Below, piece after piece: positions 1 through 8,480 of a DNA stretch of 64,000 bases. Each line of letters begins with the position of its first letter. Positions within the stretch are counted from its first letter, which is position 1. This DNA is from Prevotella sp. Its GTDB lineage: Bacteria > Bacteroidota > Bacteroidia > Bacteroidales > Bacteroidaceae. Under the pieces are notes generated by a model, which saw only the letters and a list, made by a program, of their open reading frames with translations, searched no databases and had not been told where the DNA came from. Location: the NCBI GenBank assembly GCA_016291085.1, contig JAEEVW010000002.1, positions 62,001 to 126,000 on the forward strand, written 5' to 3'. The translations under genes were made by a program, and so were the position numbers.

Positions 1-3000
1 ACCATCCGTGCTACGGGCAGCCAGGTTACCCACACGCATCACCTTCGCGTTGAGTCCATGCAGCGCCACAGCATCGAGAATAATCCTGTCGGCCATGAAC
101 TTGGAGTAGATGTACTGGTTGCTGAGCGTCTGACCGAAGTACAGGTTCTGTTCTGTGAGTACCACATCAGGCGCAGGCACCCCGTTGACGGAAAGACCAC
201 CCACACTGGTCGTTGACACATGAACCAGACGGGCACCCGTCTTCAGACAGAAATCTACGCAGTACTTGGCACCGCCGATGTTGACGTCCTCGATATCCGT
301 ACCCTTGGAGAAGTGCTTCACGTTGGCAGCACAGTTGAAGACGGTATTGATGGCTGATGTCTGAGGTATGATGTCTGAGAGGTGAGAGAAATCCTTGGTG
401 ACGTCGCCAAGAACGACGTGCAGGCGATGGCCAAAGAGATCCTTGAAAGCATTGGCGAAGTAATAGTATAATAAGGTGCGCAAACGGCCCTCGGCAGCCT
501 CTATCGTCTCGCCACGTACCATGCAGTAGATGTTTTCGGCATCTGAATCGATGAGTTCACGCAGCACATGAATACCCAGATATCCTGTGGAACCAGTTAG
601 CAGGACATTGCCCAACTTTTGGCACTCACCATTCTGGAACGCAAGCATCGTATTACGCTGCAACAGATTGTTGATGGCAGTATAGTCGAAGCCGCTGACC
701 TCATCGTTACCCGACTGAGCACCATCAGCAGCGGTGGCTCCACCATTGATGAAGTTTGCCAGCAGTTGTGGGGTCGGATTGGCAAAGACATCGCCATAAG
801 CCACATGCACGCCAGCCTTGTCGGCTTCGATAATCACACGCGTCACCATCAGCGACGAGCCACCCAGTTCGAAGAAGTTATCGGTAGCACTGATCTTGTC
901 CATCGAAAGGACGTCGCCGAAGATCTTGGCAAACAGACGCTCCTGGTCGTTCTTGGGCTCCACATATTCGCGGTCGGCTACCTGGATGACAGGTGCTGGC
1001 AACGCCTTGCGGTTCACCTTCTGATTCTGGTTCAGCGGGATAGCGTCAATCTGCATCGTGGCTGCAGGAACCATGTAAGGCGGTTTCTGCTGAGCGATGA
1101 AGTTGTTCAAATCCTTGATGTCAACCTGCGTGTCGCTGACGATATAGGCAGCAATGAACTTACCACCGCTCTCGTAGTCGAATGCCTGCACGGTAGCATC
1201 CTTGATGCCAGCATACTGACGAATGACAGCCTCCACCTCTTTCAGCTCGATGCGGAAACCACGAATCTTCACCTGTCCGTCGCGACGACCCACAAACTGG
1301 ATATTGCCGTCAGGCAGGTAGCGCACGATGTCGCCAGTGCGATAGACACGGCCGTACTTCTCGTCCGTCGTAAACGGATTCTTCAGATAGGTCTCTGCTG
1401 TCTTCTCAGGACGGTTCAGATAGCCACGGCTCACCTGCGGACCGCTCACCCATAGTTCACCAACGGCACCAACGGGCAAGCGATTCAGTTGCTTATCGAC
1501 GATATAAAGTCGGATGTTGTCGAGCGGCTTACCAATAGGTGCATTCTGCTCGAACTCCTTCATGGGGTAGGTGGTCGTGAAGATGGTACACTCCGTAGGA
1601 CCATAGCCATTATGAAGCTGGTAGTTGGTGGGAGGTGTCAGCGGCAACACCTTTTCGCCACCAACAGACAGATGAAGCAATGAATGGTTATCGAAATTCA
1701 TGGCGAACTGACAGCCCACCTGTGTAGTCATAAACGAATGGGTGATGCCTTCACGATTGAAGTAATCGTTCAAGTCGGGCAGGTTCAGACGGATGTCCTC
1801 GCCGACGATATATACGGCAGCACCACAGGTCAGGGCCGGGTACATGTCCATCATACAGGCATCGAAGCCATACGAAGCGTAAGCTGCCACCTTGTGCTCC
1901 GGCTTGAGTCCATAATAACGCTGGTACCAATGACAGAAGGCAACTAAGTTGCCATGCTCCAGCTGACAGCCCTTAGGCGTACCCGTAGAACCAGAGGTGT
2001 AAAGCAGGATAAAGAGGCTGCTGGGCTTGATGTCGGCCACTACAGGAACCGCAACTGCGGGCAATGCTGCGATATCCTTAGTGAGCAGCACCTTGCCCTG
2101 ATACTCATCCACGATGGGGTGTAGTTCCTCGTCAGCAATGAGCAGTTTGGCACTGGCATCCTGCATCATGAAGTTCAGACGTTCAGCGGGATAGCTGGGA
2201 TCGAGTGGCTGGTAGGCACATCCAGCCTTCAGCACACCCAGTGAGGCAATAACCATCCATTCGCTACGTGGAATCAGTACGGAAACCACATCCTCATGGC
2301 TGAGTCCCAGAGACTGAACATACTGGGCGATGCGCTCCGACTGCTCGTCGACCTGCTTGTAGGTCAGGCGCACATCGTGATAAACCATAGCGATGTTGTC
2401 AGGATGCTGTGCTACCTGTTGACGGAACAGTGATATGACGGTCTCTGTGGCGTCGTAATCGATATCGTTCTGGTTGAAGCTATCGAGTACGCTGAGTTGC
2501 TTAGTGTCAACCAGTGAGACATTAGTCAGCAATGCCTTTGGATTGCTGATAAACGTCTGCACAGCCAGACTCACACTGTCGGCCAGACTCTGCATCAGTC
2601 CCTGAGAATAGCGTCCGTTGTCGTACTCAATCAAGACAGAAGGTACACCTTGATATTCCTTAATAAAGAAGGCCACACGGAACTTGGGTACATTCAGTTC
2701 CAGGCCCTCAAGTGCCAGTTCTTTACCCTGACAGGTGTAATGACTGACGACACCCATCTGGTAAGCAAACATGATTTCGGCCGACAGGTCATAGTCGGCG
2801 GCAATCTTAGCAAACGGATAGTTCTCGTGGACGAGGGTCTTGTCGAAGTTCTCGCTTGTCTCACGGATATATTCCTCCACTGTCTGAGTACCTATCTGAC
2901 TGCTTAGTGCCAGTGTGTTGACAAACATACCAACAGTATCGTGGATGCGCAGGTTGCTGCGGCCATTACTGATGGTGGTGATACAGAGACGCTCGTTGTT

Positions 3001-6000
3001 GGAGAAACGAGATAGTGTATAGAACACGGCTGCCAATGTGAGGTGGGCAGGTGTGATGTGGTTTGCGCGACAGAAAGTATCGACAGCAGCCATATCGAGG
3101 GCGGCAGTTACCTGATTGATGATACCCTGCTCAATAGGATTGGTCAAGTCGGCAGGTATCTCTGTGACGCCTTCCAACGTGCCCAGACTCTCCTGGAACC
3201 ACGCACTGGCAGCGGCAAAGGCTTCACCGTTTTCGGCCTCTTTCTCTTCCATCACAAAGTTGGTGTAGCTGAGATCTTCGGAATCGAGGGCTTCGCCGTT
3301 GAGGCTAGCGCACAACTGATTCAGGAAGAGGTCCATTGATGCACCGTCGAACACAAGATGATGAATGTCCATCAGCAGATAAACCTGCTGTTCGGTGGTT
3401 ATAATCTCAAAGTGATAAAGAGGTCCTCTGTTCAGGTTGAATGGTCTTACAAACTCATGCTTGTAGTGTTCCAACTCTGCTTCCGAGAGGTTCGAGATGG
3501 TTACCTCCACCTCCTGCTCTGGGTTGACTATCTGGACAGTTTCAGAACCCTCGCTGCCGAAATGTACTGTCAATTGGGGATGCAGGTTGACGAGTGAGCG
3601 TAGTGCATCAGCCAATGCCTGTGTGTCGATGGTCTTTGGGAATGCCACCTTGACAGGGATATTATAGACCGTAGACGTTGGATTCTTCATGCACTCTACA
3701 TATACTCCCAACTGGGCGTAGCTTAATGGTGCATGGTTCATGGTTAATGGTTCATGGTTTTCTTGCGACTCCTGAACCGTTAACCCTGCACCTTGAACCA
3801 TGAACCCTTTCAGTATTTCATTCTCGATGCTCTGCAAGGTGCCGGTCTTTACGAGCGACTTCGAGTCGAGGGTAACGCCGTAACGCTTGTTTACCTGTAC
3901 GGCCAACTTGATGGCGGAGATAGAGGTCAGGCCTGCATAGCCAAGTACGGTAGTGATGCCGAAATCGGTAGTATTCACAATACCCGCTATCATCTCGTGC
4001 AGTTCCTCTTCCAATACGTTCAGTGGAGCATTCACAACTTCTTCTCCAGCCGAAGCTTTTTTCTCCGGTTTCGGTAGGGCCTTCTTGTTGACCTTCTGAT
4101 TCTGATTCAAAGGAATTTTTTCTATTTGCATCGACACAGCAGGCACCATATACGGCGGTTTCTGGTCGAGGATGAAGTTGTTCAGTGCCTCGATATCCAC
4201 TTGCTCATCACTAACGATGTAGGCGGCAATGAATTTTCCGTTTCCACCTTCCTCATCGAAGGCCTGCACGGTAGCATCTTTGATGCCGGGGAACTCGCGA
4301 ATCACAGCCTCCACCTCTTTCAACTCGATGCGGAAACCACGGATTTTCACCTGTCCGTCCTTTCGTCCGACAAACTGGATATTCCCGTCAGGCAGATAGC
4401 GTACGATGTCGCCAGAGCGATAGCAGCGGGCGTATTTACTAGTGGTACTAGTCGGACTAGTCTCACTAGAAATAAACGGGTTCGGAATATACACTTCGGC
4501 TGTCTTCTCAGGACGGTTCAGATAGCCACGACTCACTTGCGGACCACTGATCCACAGCTCTCCGGCTGCACCAACGGGCAGACGGTGGCCTTGCGGGTCA
4601 ACGATATAGAGACGCATATTGTCGAGCGGCTTGCCAATGGGAATATCCTTGATTTTTTTGTCCACCAGATACGTCGTAGTGAAAATAGTACACTCCGTTG
4701 GACCGTAGCCGTTGTAGAAATCATAACTCTCTGGCGGCGTCAGGCTGGCCAGTTTTTCTCCACCTGATGATAGGTGCAACAACGAGTGGTTCTCGATATT
4801 GGTGGCAAACTGATAAGCCACTTGTGTCGTCATAAACGAGTGGGTGATCTGATTATGCTCGAAGTAATCGTTCAGAGCGACGAGGTCAAGACGCAGCTCC
4901 TCAGGAATGATATAGACGGCAGCACCACATGTCAAGGCAGGATACATATCCATCATACACGCATCGAAACCATAGCTGGCATATGCTGCCACCTTATGTT
5001 CTGGCTTCAGTCCATAATAACGCTGGTACCAGTGACAGAAGCAAACGAGATTGCTGTGCATCAACTGACAGCCCTTGGGAACGCCCGTAGAACCTGAAGT
5101 ATAAAGCAGGATAAAGAGACTGCTGGGCTTGATGTCGGCCACAATAGGAGTCGCAGCTGTTGGTAATGCTGCGATATCTTTAGTGAGCAGCACCTTACCT
5201 TGATACTCGTTCACGATAGGACGCAACTCCTCGTCGGCAATGAGCAGTTTGGCATTGGCATCCTGCATCATGAAGTTCAGGCGCTCTTTCGGATAGGAAG
5301 GATCGAGTGGCTGATAAGCACAACCTGCCTTGAGCACACCCAGCGAGGCAATCGCCATCCATTCGCAACGGGGGATCAACACCGATACAACATCCTCTAA
5401 GCCCAATCCCTTAGCAGCAATGTAACCGGCGATACGGTCACTGATGTCATCCACCTCGGCATAAGTGTACTGCTGATCCTTATAAACGACAGCAATATTA
5501 TTTGGCGTAGCCTTAACCTGACGGCGGAACAGAGATACGATGGTTTGCGTATCATCGTATGGGACATCGGTCTGATTAAAGCTGTCGAGTACTTCTATCT
5601 GATTTGCCGTCGTAATATTGATGTCGCGCAGGTACTCCTCAGCAAGGAATCCCTTGACCACCGCCTCATAGCTCTCCAGATACTGGCGGATAATGGCCTC
5701 GCTGTACTCGTTGCTGTTGTATTCTGCCTTCACCTGATACTTACCGTTTAGGATAAACGCTTTCAGGTAGAGCGAAGCTTCTAAGGTACTGTTGCAGAGG
5801 CGTATGGTCTTCATGGGCTTTCCGCAAAGCTGCTCGTCGGCGAACATCATGCCGTGCCAGGCGAACATCGTATTACTTTGCAGACCGAGGTCGTTTACCG
5901 CGTCGCTGAAGGCATAGCCCTCGTGTTTACGCACTCCGCCCATCTGGTCTTGTCCTGCCTTCAAATAGTTGAGAACCTTGGTGTCATTATCAAACTTGGC

Positions 6001-6870
6001 ATAGACTGGCAGCGTCTTTACCGTCATACCTACGGAATGCAGAAAACGCTTGTCGGTGCGACCGTTGTAGATGGTGGTGAACAGCGATTCCTGTTCATTA
6101 TTATATTTAGCCAGCAGGAAACTATAGGCCGTTGTAAAGAAATTGCTCTTGAAGATGCCTTTCTCCTTACAGAAAGCATCCACTACAGCCATCTCTACGT
6201 CGAGTGTTCTCACCAGACTTGCTTCTGAGTGTTCCGGCTCCTCCAAATCAGGTATGAGCTGTGTGAAACAGTCACTGCAGTCAAAGTTCTGTGCATACCA
6301 CTGCTTGCCCTCGTCGAAGGCTGCTGTTTTACGCAATTCTGCTTCCGCAATGGCAACCTCAGCCATTGTCATTGCCTCTGGTTCAAGTGCTTCGCCAGCG
6401 TAGGCTTTCTCCAGATCGCTCAGCATCACTTTCAGCGTGGTACCGTCACCGATGAGATGGTGGATATCCAGGAAGAAATAGAAATGCTCCGAATCCTTTA
6501 ACAGACGGATATGGAATAACCTGTCCTTGTAGATATCGAATGGAACGATGAGATAATTGAGCGTTGAAAGCTGTTCGTTGAAAGACTTACCTTCAAGTTT
6601 TAAATCGTTGATGTGTTCTACTTTCAGTTCAAACGTCTCTGTATCATCGATGGTTTGTAGAGAATCTCCTTGCTCGTTCAGTTCAATACGAGTAAACAGC
6701 GTAGGATGTGCTGCAACAATGGTCTCAATGGCTTGGCGAAGTCTCTCTTCGTCCAAACTACCGTCAAGTACATATAAATAAGGTAGGTTGTAACATGCCT
6801 CTCCCTGGTGTGCTACACACTCCACATAGAGACCATATTGTACTTTTGATAATGGCGCAGAAGTTTTCAT
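1..6870 (-). CDS. Two-module non-ribosomal peptide synthetase with C-terminal thioester reductase (3' end outside window)
   Basis: At least 2290 residues in one open frame, cut by the left window edge. Domain order with approximate residues: condensation C1 (HHLIGDG about 137), adenylation A1 (TSGSTGVPKG about 590), carrier PCP1 (GLTSIS about 980), C2 (HHLVFDG about 1170), A2 (TSGSTGTPKG about 1623), PCP2 (LGGSSL about 2003), and an NAD(P)H-dependent reductase starting near 2090 with TGSTGYLG and a YxxxK motif (YIYSK). Both C domains keep HHxxxDG and both carriers keep the phosphopantetheine serine. In this family a terminal reductase releases the chain as an aldehyde or alcohol; two-module enzymes of this kind make dipeptide aldehydes and pyrazinones. 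The leading C domain suggests N-acylation of the first residue (inference). The start ATG lies 8 bp after the GH51 stop, so it is probably co-transcribed with relA and GH51. No phosphopantetheinyl transferase or exporter is seen next to it. Confidence 0.93.
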   Translation of the reverse strand, partial: MKTSAPLSKVQYGLYVECVAHQGEACYNLPYLYVLDGSLDEERLRQAIETIVAAHPTLFTRIELNEQGDSLQTIDDTETFELKVEHINDLKLEGKSFNEQLSTLNYLIVPFDIYKDRLFHIRLLKDSEHFYFFLDIHHLIGDGTTLKVMLSDLEKAYAGEALEPEAMTMAEVAIAEAELRKTAAFDEGKQWYAQNFDCSDCFTQLIPDLEEPEHSEASLVRTLDVEMAVVDAFCKEKGIFKSNFFTTAYSFLLAKYNNEQESLFTTIYNGRTDKRFLHSVGMTVKTLPVYAKFDNDTKVLNYLKAGQDQMGGVRKHEGYAFSDAVNDLGLQSNTMFAWHGMMFADEQLCGKPMKTIRLCNSTLEASLYLKAFILNGKYQVKAEYNSNEYSEAIIRQYLESYEAVVKGFLAEEYLRDINITTANQIEVLDSFNQTDVPYDDTQTIVSLFRRQVKATPNNIAVVYKDQQYTYAEVDDISDRIAGYIAAKGLGLEDVVSVLIPRCEWMAIASLGVLKAGCAYQPLDPSYPKERLNFMMQDANAKLLIADEELRPIVNEYQGKVLLTKDIAALPTAATPIVADIKPSSLFILLYTSGSTGVPKGCQLMHSNLVCFCHWYQRYYGLKPEHKVAAYASYGFDACMMDMYPALTCGAAVYIIPEELRLDLVALNDYFEHNQITHSFMTTQVAYQFATNIENHSLLHLSSGGEKLASLTPPESYDFYNGYGPTECTIFTTTYLVDKKIKDIPIGKPLDNMRLYIVDPQGHRLPVGAAGELWISGPQVSRGYLNRPEKTAEVYIPNPFISSETSPTSTTSKYARCYRSGDIVRYLPDGNIQFVGRKDGQVKIRGFRIELKEVEAVIREFPGIKDATVQAFDEEGGNGKFIAAYIVSDEQVDIEALNNFILDQKPPYMVPAVSMQIEKIPLNQNQKVNKKALPKPEKKASAGEEVVNAPLNVLEEELHEMIAGIVNTTDFGITTVLGYAGLTSISAIKLAVQVNKRYGVTLDSKSLVKTGTLQSIENEILKGFMVQGAGLTVQESQENHEPLTMNHAPLSYAQLGVYVECMKNPTSTVYNIPVKVAFPKTIDTQALADALRSLVNLHPQLTVHFGSEGSETVQIVNPEQEVEVTISNLSEAELEHYKHEFVRPFNLNRGPLYHFEIITTEQQVYLLMDIHHLVFDGASMDLFLNQLCASLNGEALDSEDLSYTNFVMEEKEAENGEAFAAASAWFQESLGTLEGVTEIPADLTNPIEQGIINQVTAALDMAAVDTFCRANHITPAHLTLAAVFYTLSRFSNNERLCITTISNGRSNLRIHDTVGMFVNTLALSSQIGTQTVEEYIRETSENFDKTLVHENYPFAKIAADYDLSAEIMFAYQMGVVSHYTCQGKELALEGLELNVPKFRVAFFIKEYQGVPSVLIEYDNGRYSQGLMQSLADSVSLAVQTFISNPKALLTNVSLVDTKQLSVLDSFNQNDIDYDATETVISLFRQQVAQHPDNIAMVYHDVRLTYKQVDEQSERIAQYVQSLGLSHEDVVSVLIPRSEWMVIASLGVLKAGCAYQPLDPSYPAERLNFMMQDASAKLLIADEELHPIVDEYQGKVLLTKDIAALPAVAVPVVADIKPSSLFILLYTSGSTGTPKGCQLEHGNLVAFCHWYQRYYGLKPEHKVAAYASYGFDACMMDMYPALTCGAAVYIVGEDIRLNLPDLNDYFNREGITHSFMTTQVGCQFAMNFDNHSLLHLSVGGEKVLPLTPPTNYQLHNGYGPTECTIFTTTYPMKEFEQNAPIGKPLDNIRLYIVDKQLNRLPVGAVGELWVSGPQVSRGYLNRPEKTAETYLKNPFTTDEKYGRVYRTGDIVRYLPDGNIQFVGRRDGQVKIRGFRIELKEVEAVIRQYAGIKDATVQAFDYESGGKFIAAYIVSDTQVDIKDLNNFIAQQKPPYMVPAATMQIDAIPLNQNQKVNRKALPAPVIQVADREYVEPKNDQERLFAKIFGDVLSMDKISATDNFFELGGSSLMVTRVIIEADKAGVHVAYGDVFANPTPQLLANFINGGATAADGAQSGNDEVSGFDYTAINNLLQRNTMLAFQNGECQKLGNVLLTGSTGYLGIHVLRELIDSDAENIYCMVRGETIEAAEGRLRTLLYYYFANAFKDLFGHRLHVVLGDVTKDFSHLSDIIPQTSAINTVFNCAANVKHFSKGTDIEDVNIGGAKYCVDFCLKTGARLVHVSTTSVGGLSVNGVPAPDVVLTEQNLYFGQTLSNQYIYSKFMADRIILDAVALHGLNAKVMRVGNLAARSTDG
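3726..3807. repeat. Inverted pair of heptanucleotide repeats inside the NRPS
   Basis: Five 7-bp units of the type ATGGTTC (3726-3760) are followed by a reverse-complement block of GAACCAT-type units (about 3772-3807). The segment is in frame and encodes the linker between PCP1 and C2, rich in N, H, E, P and Q, so it extends an inter-domain linker without breaking a fold. Confidence 0.8.
4435..4470. repeat. 9-bp ACTAGT repeats inside NRPS domain A1
   Basis: Four consecutive 9-bp units of the form NNNACTAGT. On the coding strand they read as a Thr-Ser rich insert (ETSPTSTTS) between the A1 core and its C-terminal subdomain. The A2 domain lacks this insert at the matching place. The same unit in the same frame occurs in tex and in the TPR gene near 60.3 kb. 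Confidence 0.85.
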
Positions 6871-6878
6871 AGTTTGGT

Positions 6879-8468
6879 TTATTTGATATTTAATACGATG
6901 ATTGACTTGGCGGGTATGTTTACGCTAAGCACGCCTTTCTTCAGCGTGGCACCTTTGAAGTCAGTAGGAGCCACTACATTGGGATGCTGGAAGTCGTTGA
7001 AGTCGGCCACGTTCTTCGAGGTGAGGATGCGACCGCTGACCTGCTTGGCATTGTATCCCTCGATGTTGAAGTCGATAGTTTGGGCCTTGTCGAGACTGAC
7101 GTTGGTGATAGCCAGCACGATGCTGCCATCCGTTGTCTTGGCGGCAGAGGCAGAGAGTAGGGGACAGGGGCGGTAACCGGCATCCTTCGCACCGGCCTTC
7201 TCCTTGAAGTATGCCTTACTGACGGCAACCACTTCGCTCTCGAGATCGACTGGCAGATAGGTGGCCTCCATGAATGGGGTGTACATCTCGAACACGTGGT
7301 AGGTCGGCGTGAGCACCATGTGCCCCGTGCCTTCCTGGTCGGTAAGGATCATCGATTGCAGCACGTTGACAATCTGGGCGATATTGGCCATTTTTACACG
7401 CTCGGTATACTTATGGAACACATTCAGCGACAGAGCAGCCACGAAGGCGTCGCGCAGGGCGTTCTGCTGATACAGGTGTCCGGCTATAGTGCCGGGCTCT
7501 TCGTCCCACCACGTGCCCCACTCATCAACAAGCAGGCCAATCTTGTTTTGCGGGTCCTTCTTGTCCATGATGGCTTTATGCTTCTGAATGACCTCTTCAA
7601 TCTCCAGACATTTTCCTAATGCCCAGTAGTACTGGTCTTTGTCGAAATTCGTGGCAGAGCCCTTCGGACCGTCCCAACCCGAGCAGGTGTAGTAGTGCAG
7701 CGAGATGCCCTGCATGCGATTGCCAATCTGATCCATGCAAACCTCCGTCCAGTCGTATTCATAATCGCTGGCACCCGAGGCTATGCGATAAAGCTTGTTG
7801 CCCGTATAGTCGCGCAGATAGGTGTTGAACTTGCGGAACTCGTTGGAGTAATACTGCGGCGTCATGTTACCACCACAGCCCCACGCCTCGTTGCCAATGC
7901 CGAAATACTTCACCTTCCAGGCTTTGTCGCGACCATTGGCACGACGTAGACGAGCCATCGGAGTGTCGCCGTCGCTGGTCATGTATTCAACCCATTGGGC
8001 CATCTCCTTCACGGTACCCGAACCGACGTTGCCGCTGATGTAAGGTTCACATCCAAGCATTTCGCAGAGGTTCAGGAATTCGTGGGTACCAAACGAATTA
8101 TCCTCGATGGTGCCACCCCAGTTGTTGTTGCGCAGCGAGGGACGCTGGTCCTTGGGACCGATACCGTCCATCCAGTGGTAGTCGTCGGCAAAGCAGCCAC
8201 CGGGCCAGCGCAGTACGGGAACTTTCAGCACCTTCAATGCCTCGAAGACGTCCTTACGATAGCCGTTGATGTTGGGGATGGGTGAGTTTTCACCGACCCA
8301 GAGTCCGCCATAGATGCAAGAACCAAGGTGTTCGGAGAACTGGCCGTAGATTTCTTTGTTGATCTTGGCTCCTGCCTGGTTGGCGTGAACCGTTGCTTTC
8401 ACGTTGTTCGCCTGGGCTGTTGAAGCCATCATCAGCGAAAGGGTTAAGATTGATAAAAAATGTCTCAT
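6879..8468 (-). CDS. Secreted alpha-L-arabinofuranosidase, GH51 family
   Basis: 529 residues with an N-terminal signal peptide (hydrophobic run [11 protein letters not shown], then cleavage near AQA). The family motifs of clan GH-A GH51 enzymes are present: [12 protein letters not shown] around residue 193 gives the acid/base Glu, and [10 protein letters not shown] around 317 gives the nucleophile Glu. The early [13 protein letters not shown] motif is also typical. The enzyme removes terminal arabinofuranosyl groups from arabinoxylan or arabinan, here in the periplasm or outside the cell. It starts 12 bp after relA and ends 8 bp before the NRPS, so the three genes look like one transcript. 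No SusC/SusD pair accompanies it, so this is not a classical polysaccharide utilisation locus. Confidence 0.93.
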   Translation of the reverse strand: MRHFLSILTLSLMMASTAQANNVKATVHANQAGAKINKEIYGQFSEHLGSCIYGGLWVGENSPIPNINGYRKDVFEALKVLKVPVLRWPGGCFADDYHWMDGIGPKDQRPSLRNNNWGGTIEDNSFGTHEFLNLCEMLGCEPYISGNVGSGTVKEMAQWVEYMTSDGDTPMARLRRANGRDKAWKVKYFGIGNEAWGCGGNMTPQYYSNEFRKFNTYLRDYTGNKLYRIASGASDYEYDWTEVCMDQIGNRMQGISLHYYTCSGWDGPKGSATNFDKDQYYWALGKCLEIEEVIQKHKAIMDKKDPQNKIGLLVDEWGTWWDEEPGTIAGHLYQQNALRDAFVAALSLNVFHKYTERVKMANIAQIVNVLQSMILTDQEGTGHMVLTPTYHVFEMYTPFMEATYLPVDLESEVVAVSKAYFKEKAGAKDAGYRPCPLLSASAAKTTDGSIVLAITNVSLDKAQTIDFNIEGYNAKQVSGRILTSKNVADFNDFQHPNVVAPTDFKGATLKKGVLSVNIPAKSIIVLNIK

Positions 8469-8480
8469 GTTAGTATAGTT

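Noticed and set aside
619..1455. Long open frame on the plus strand antisense to the NRPS
   Set aside because: The minus strand in this stretch codes for the A2 C-terminal part and PCP2 with clear motifs; the plus frame has no recognisable domain and is a shadow of the biased codons.
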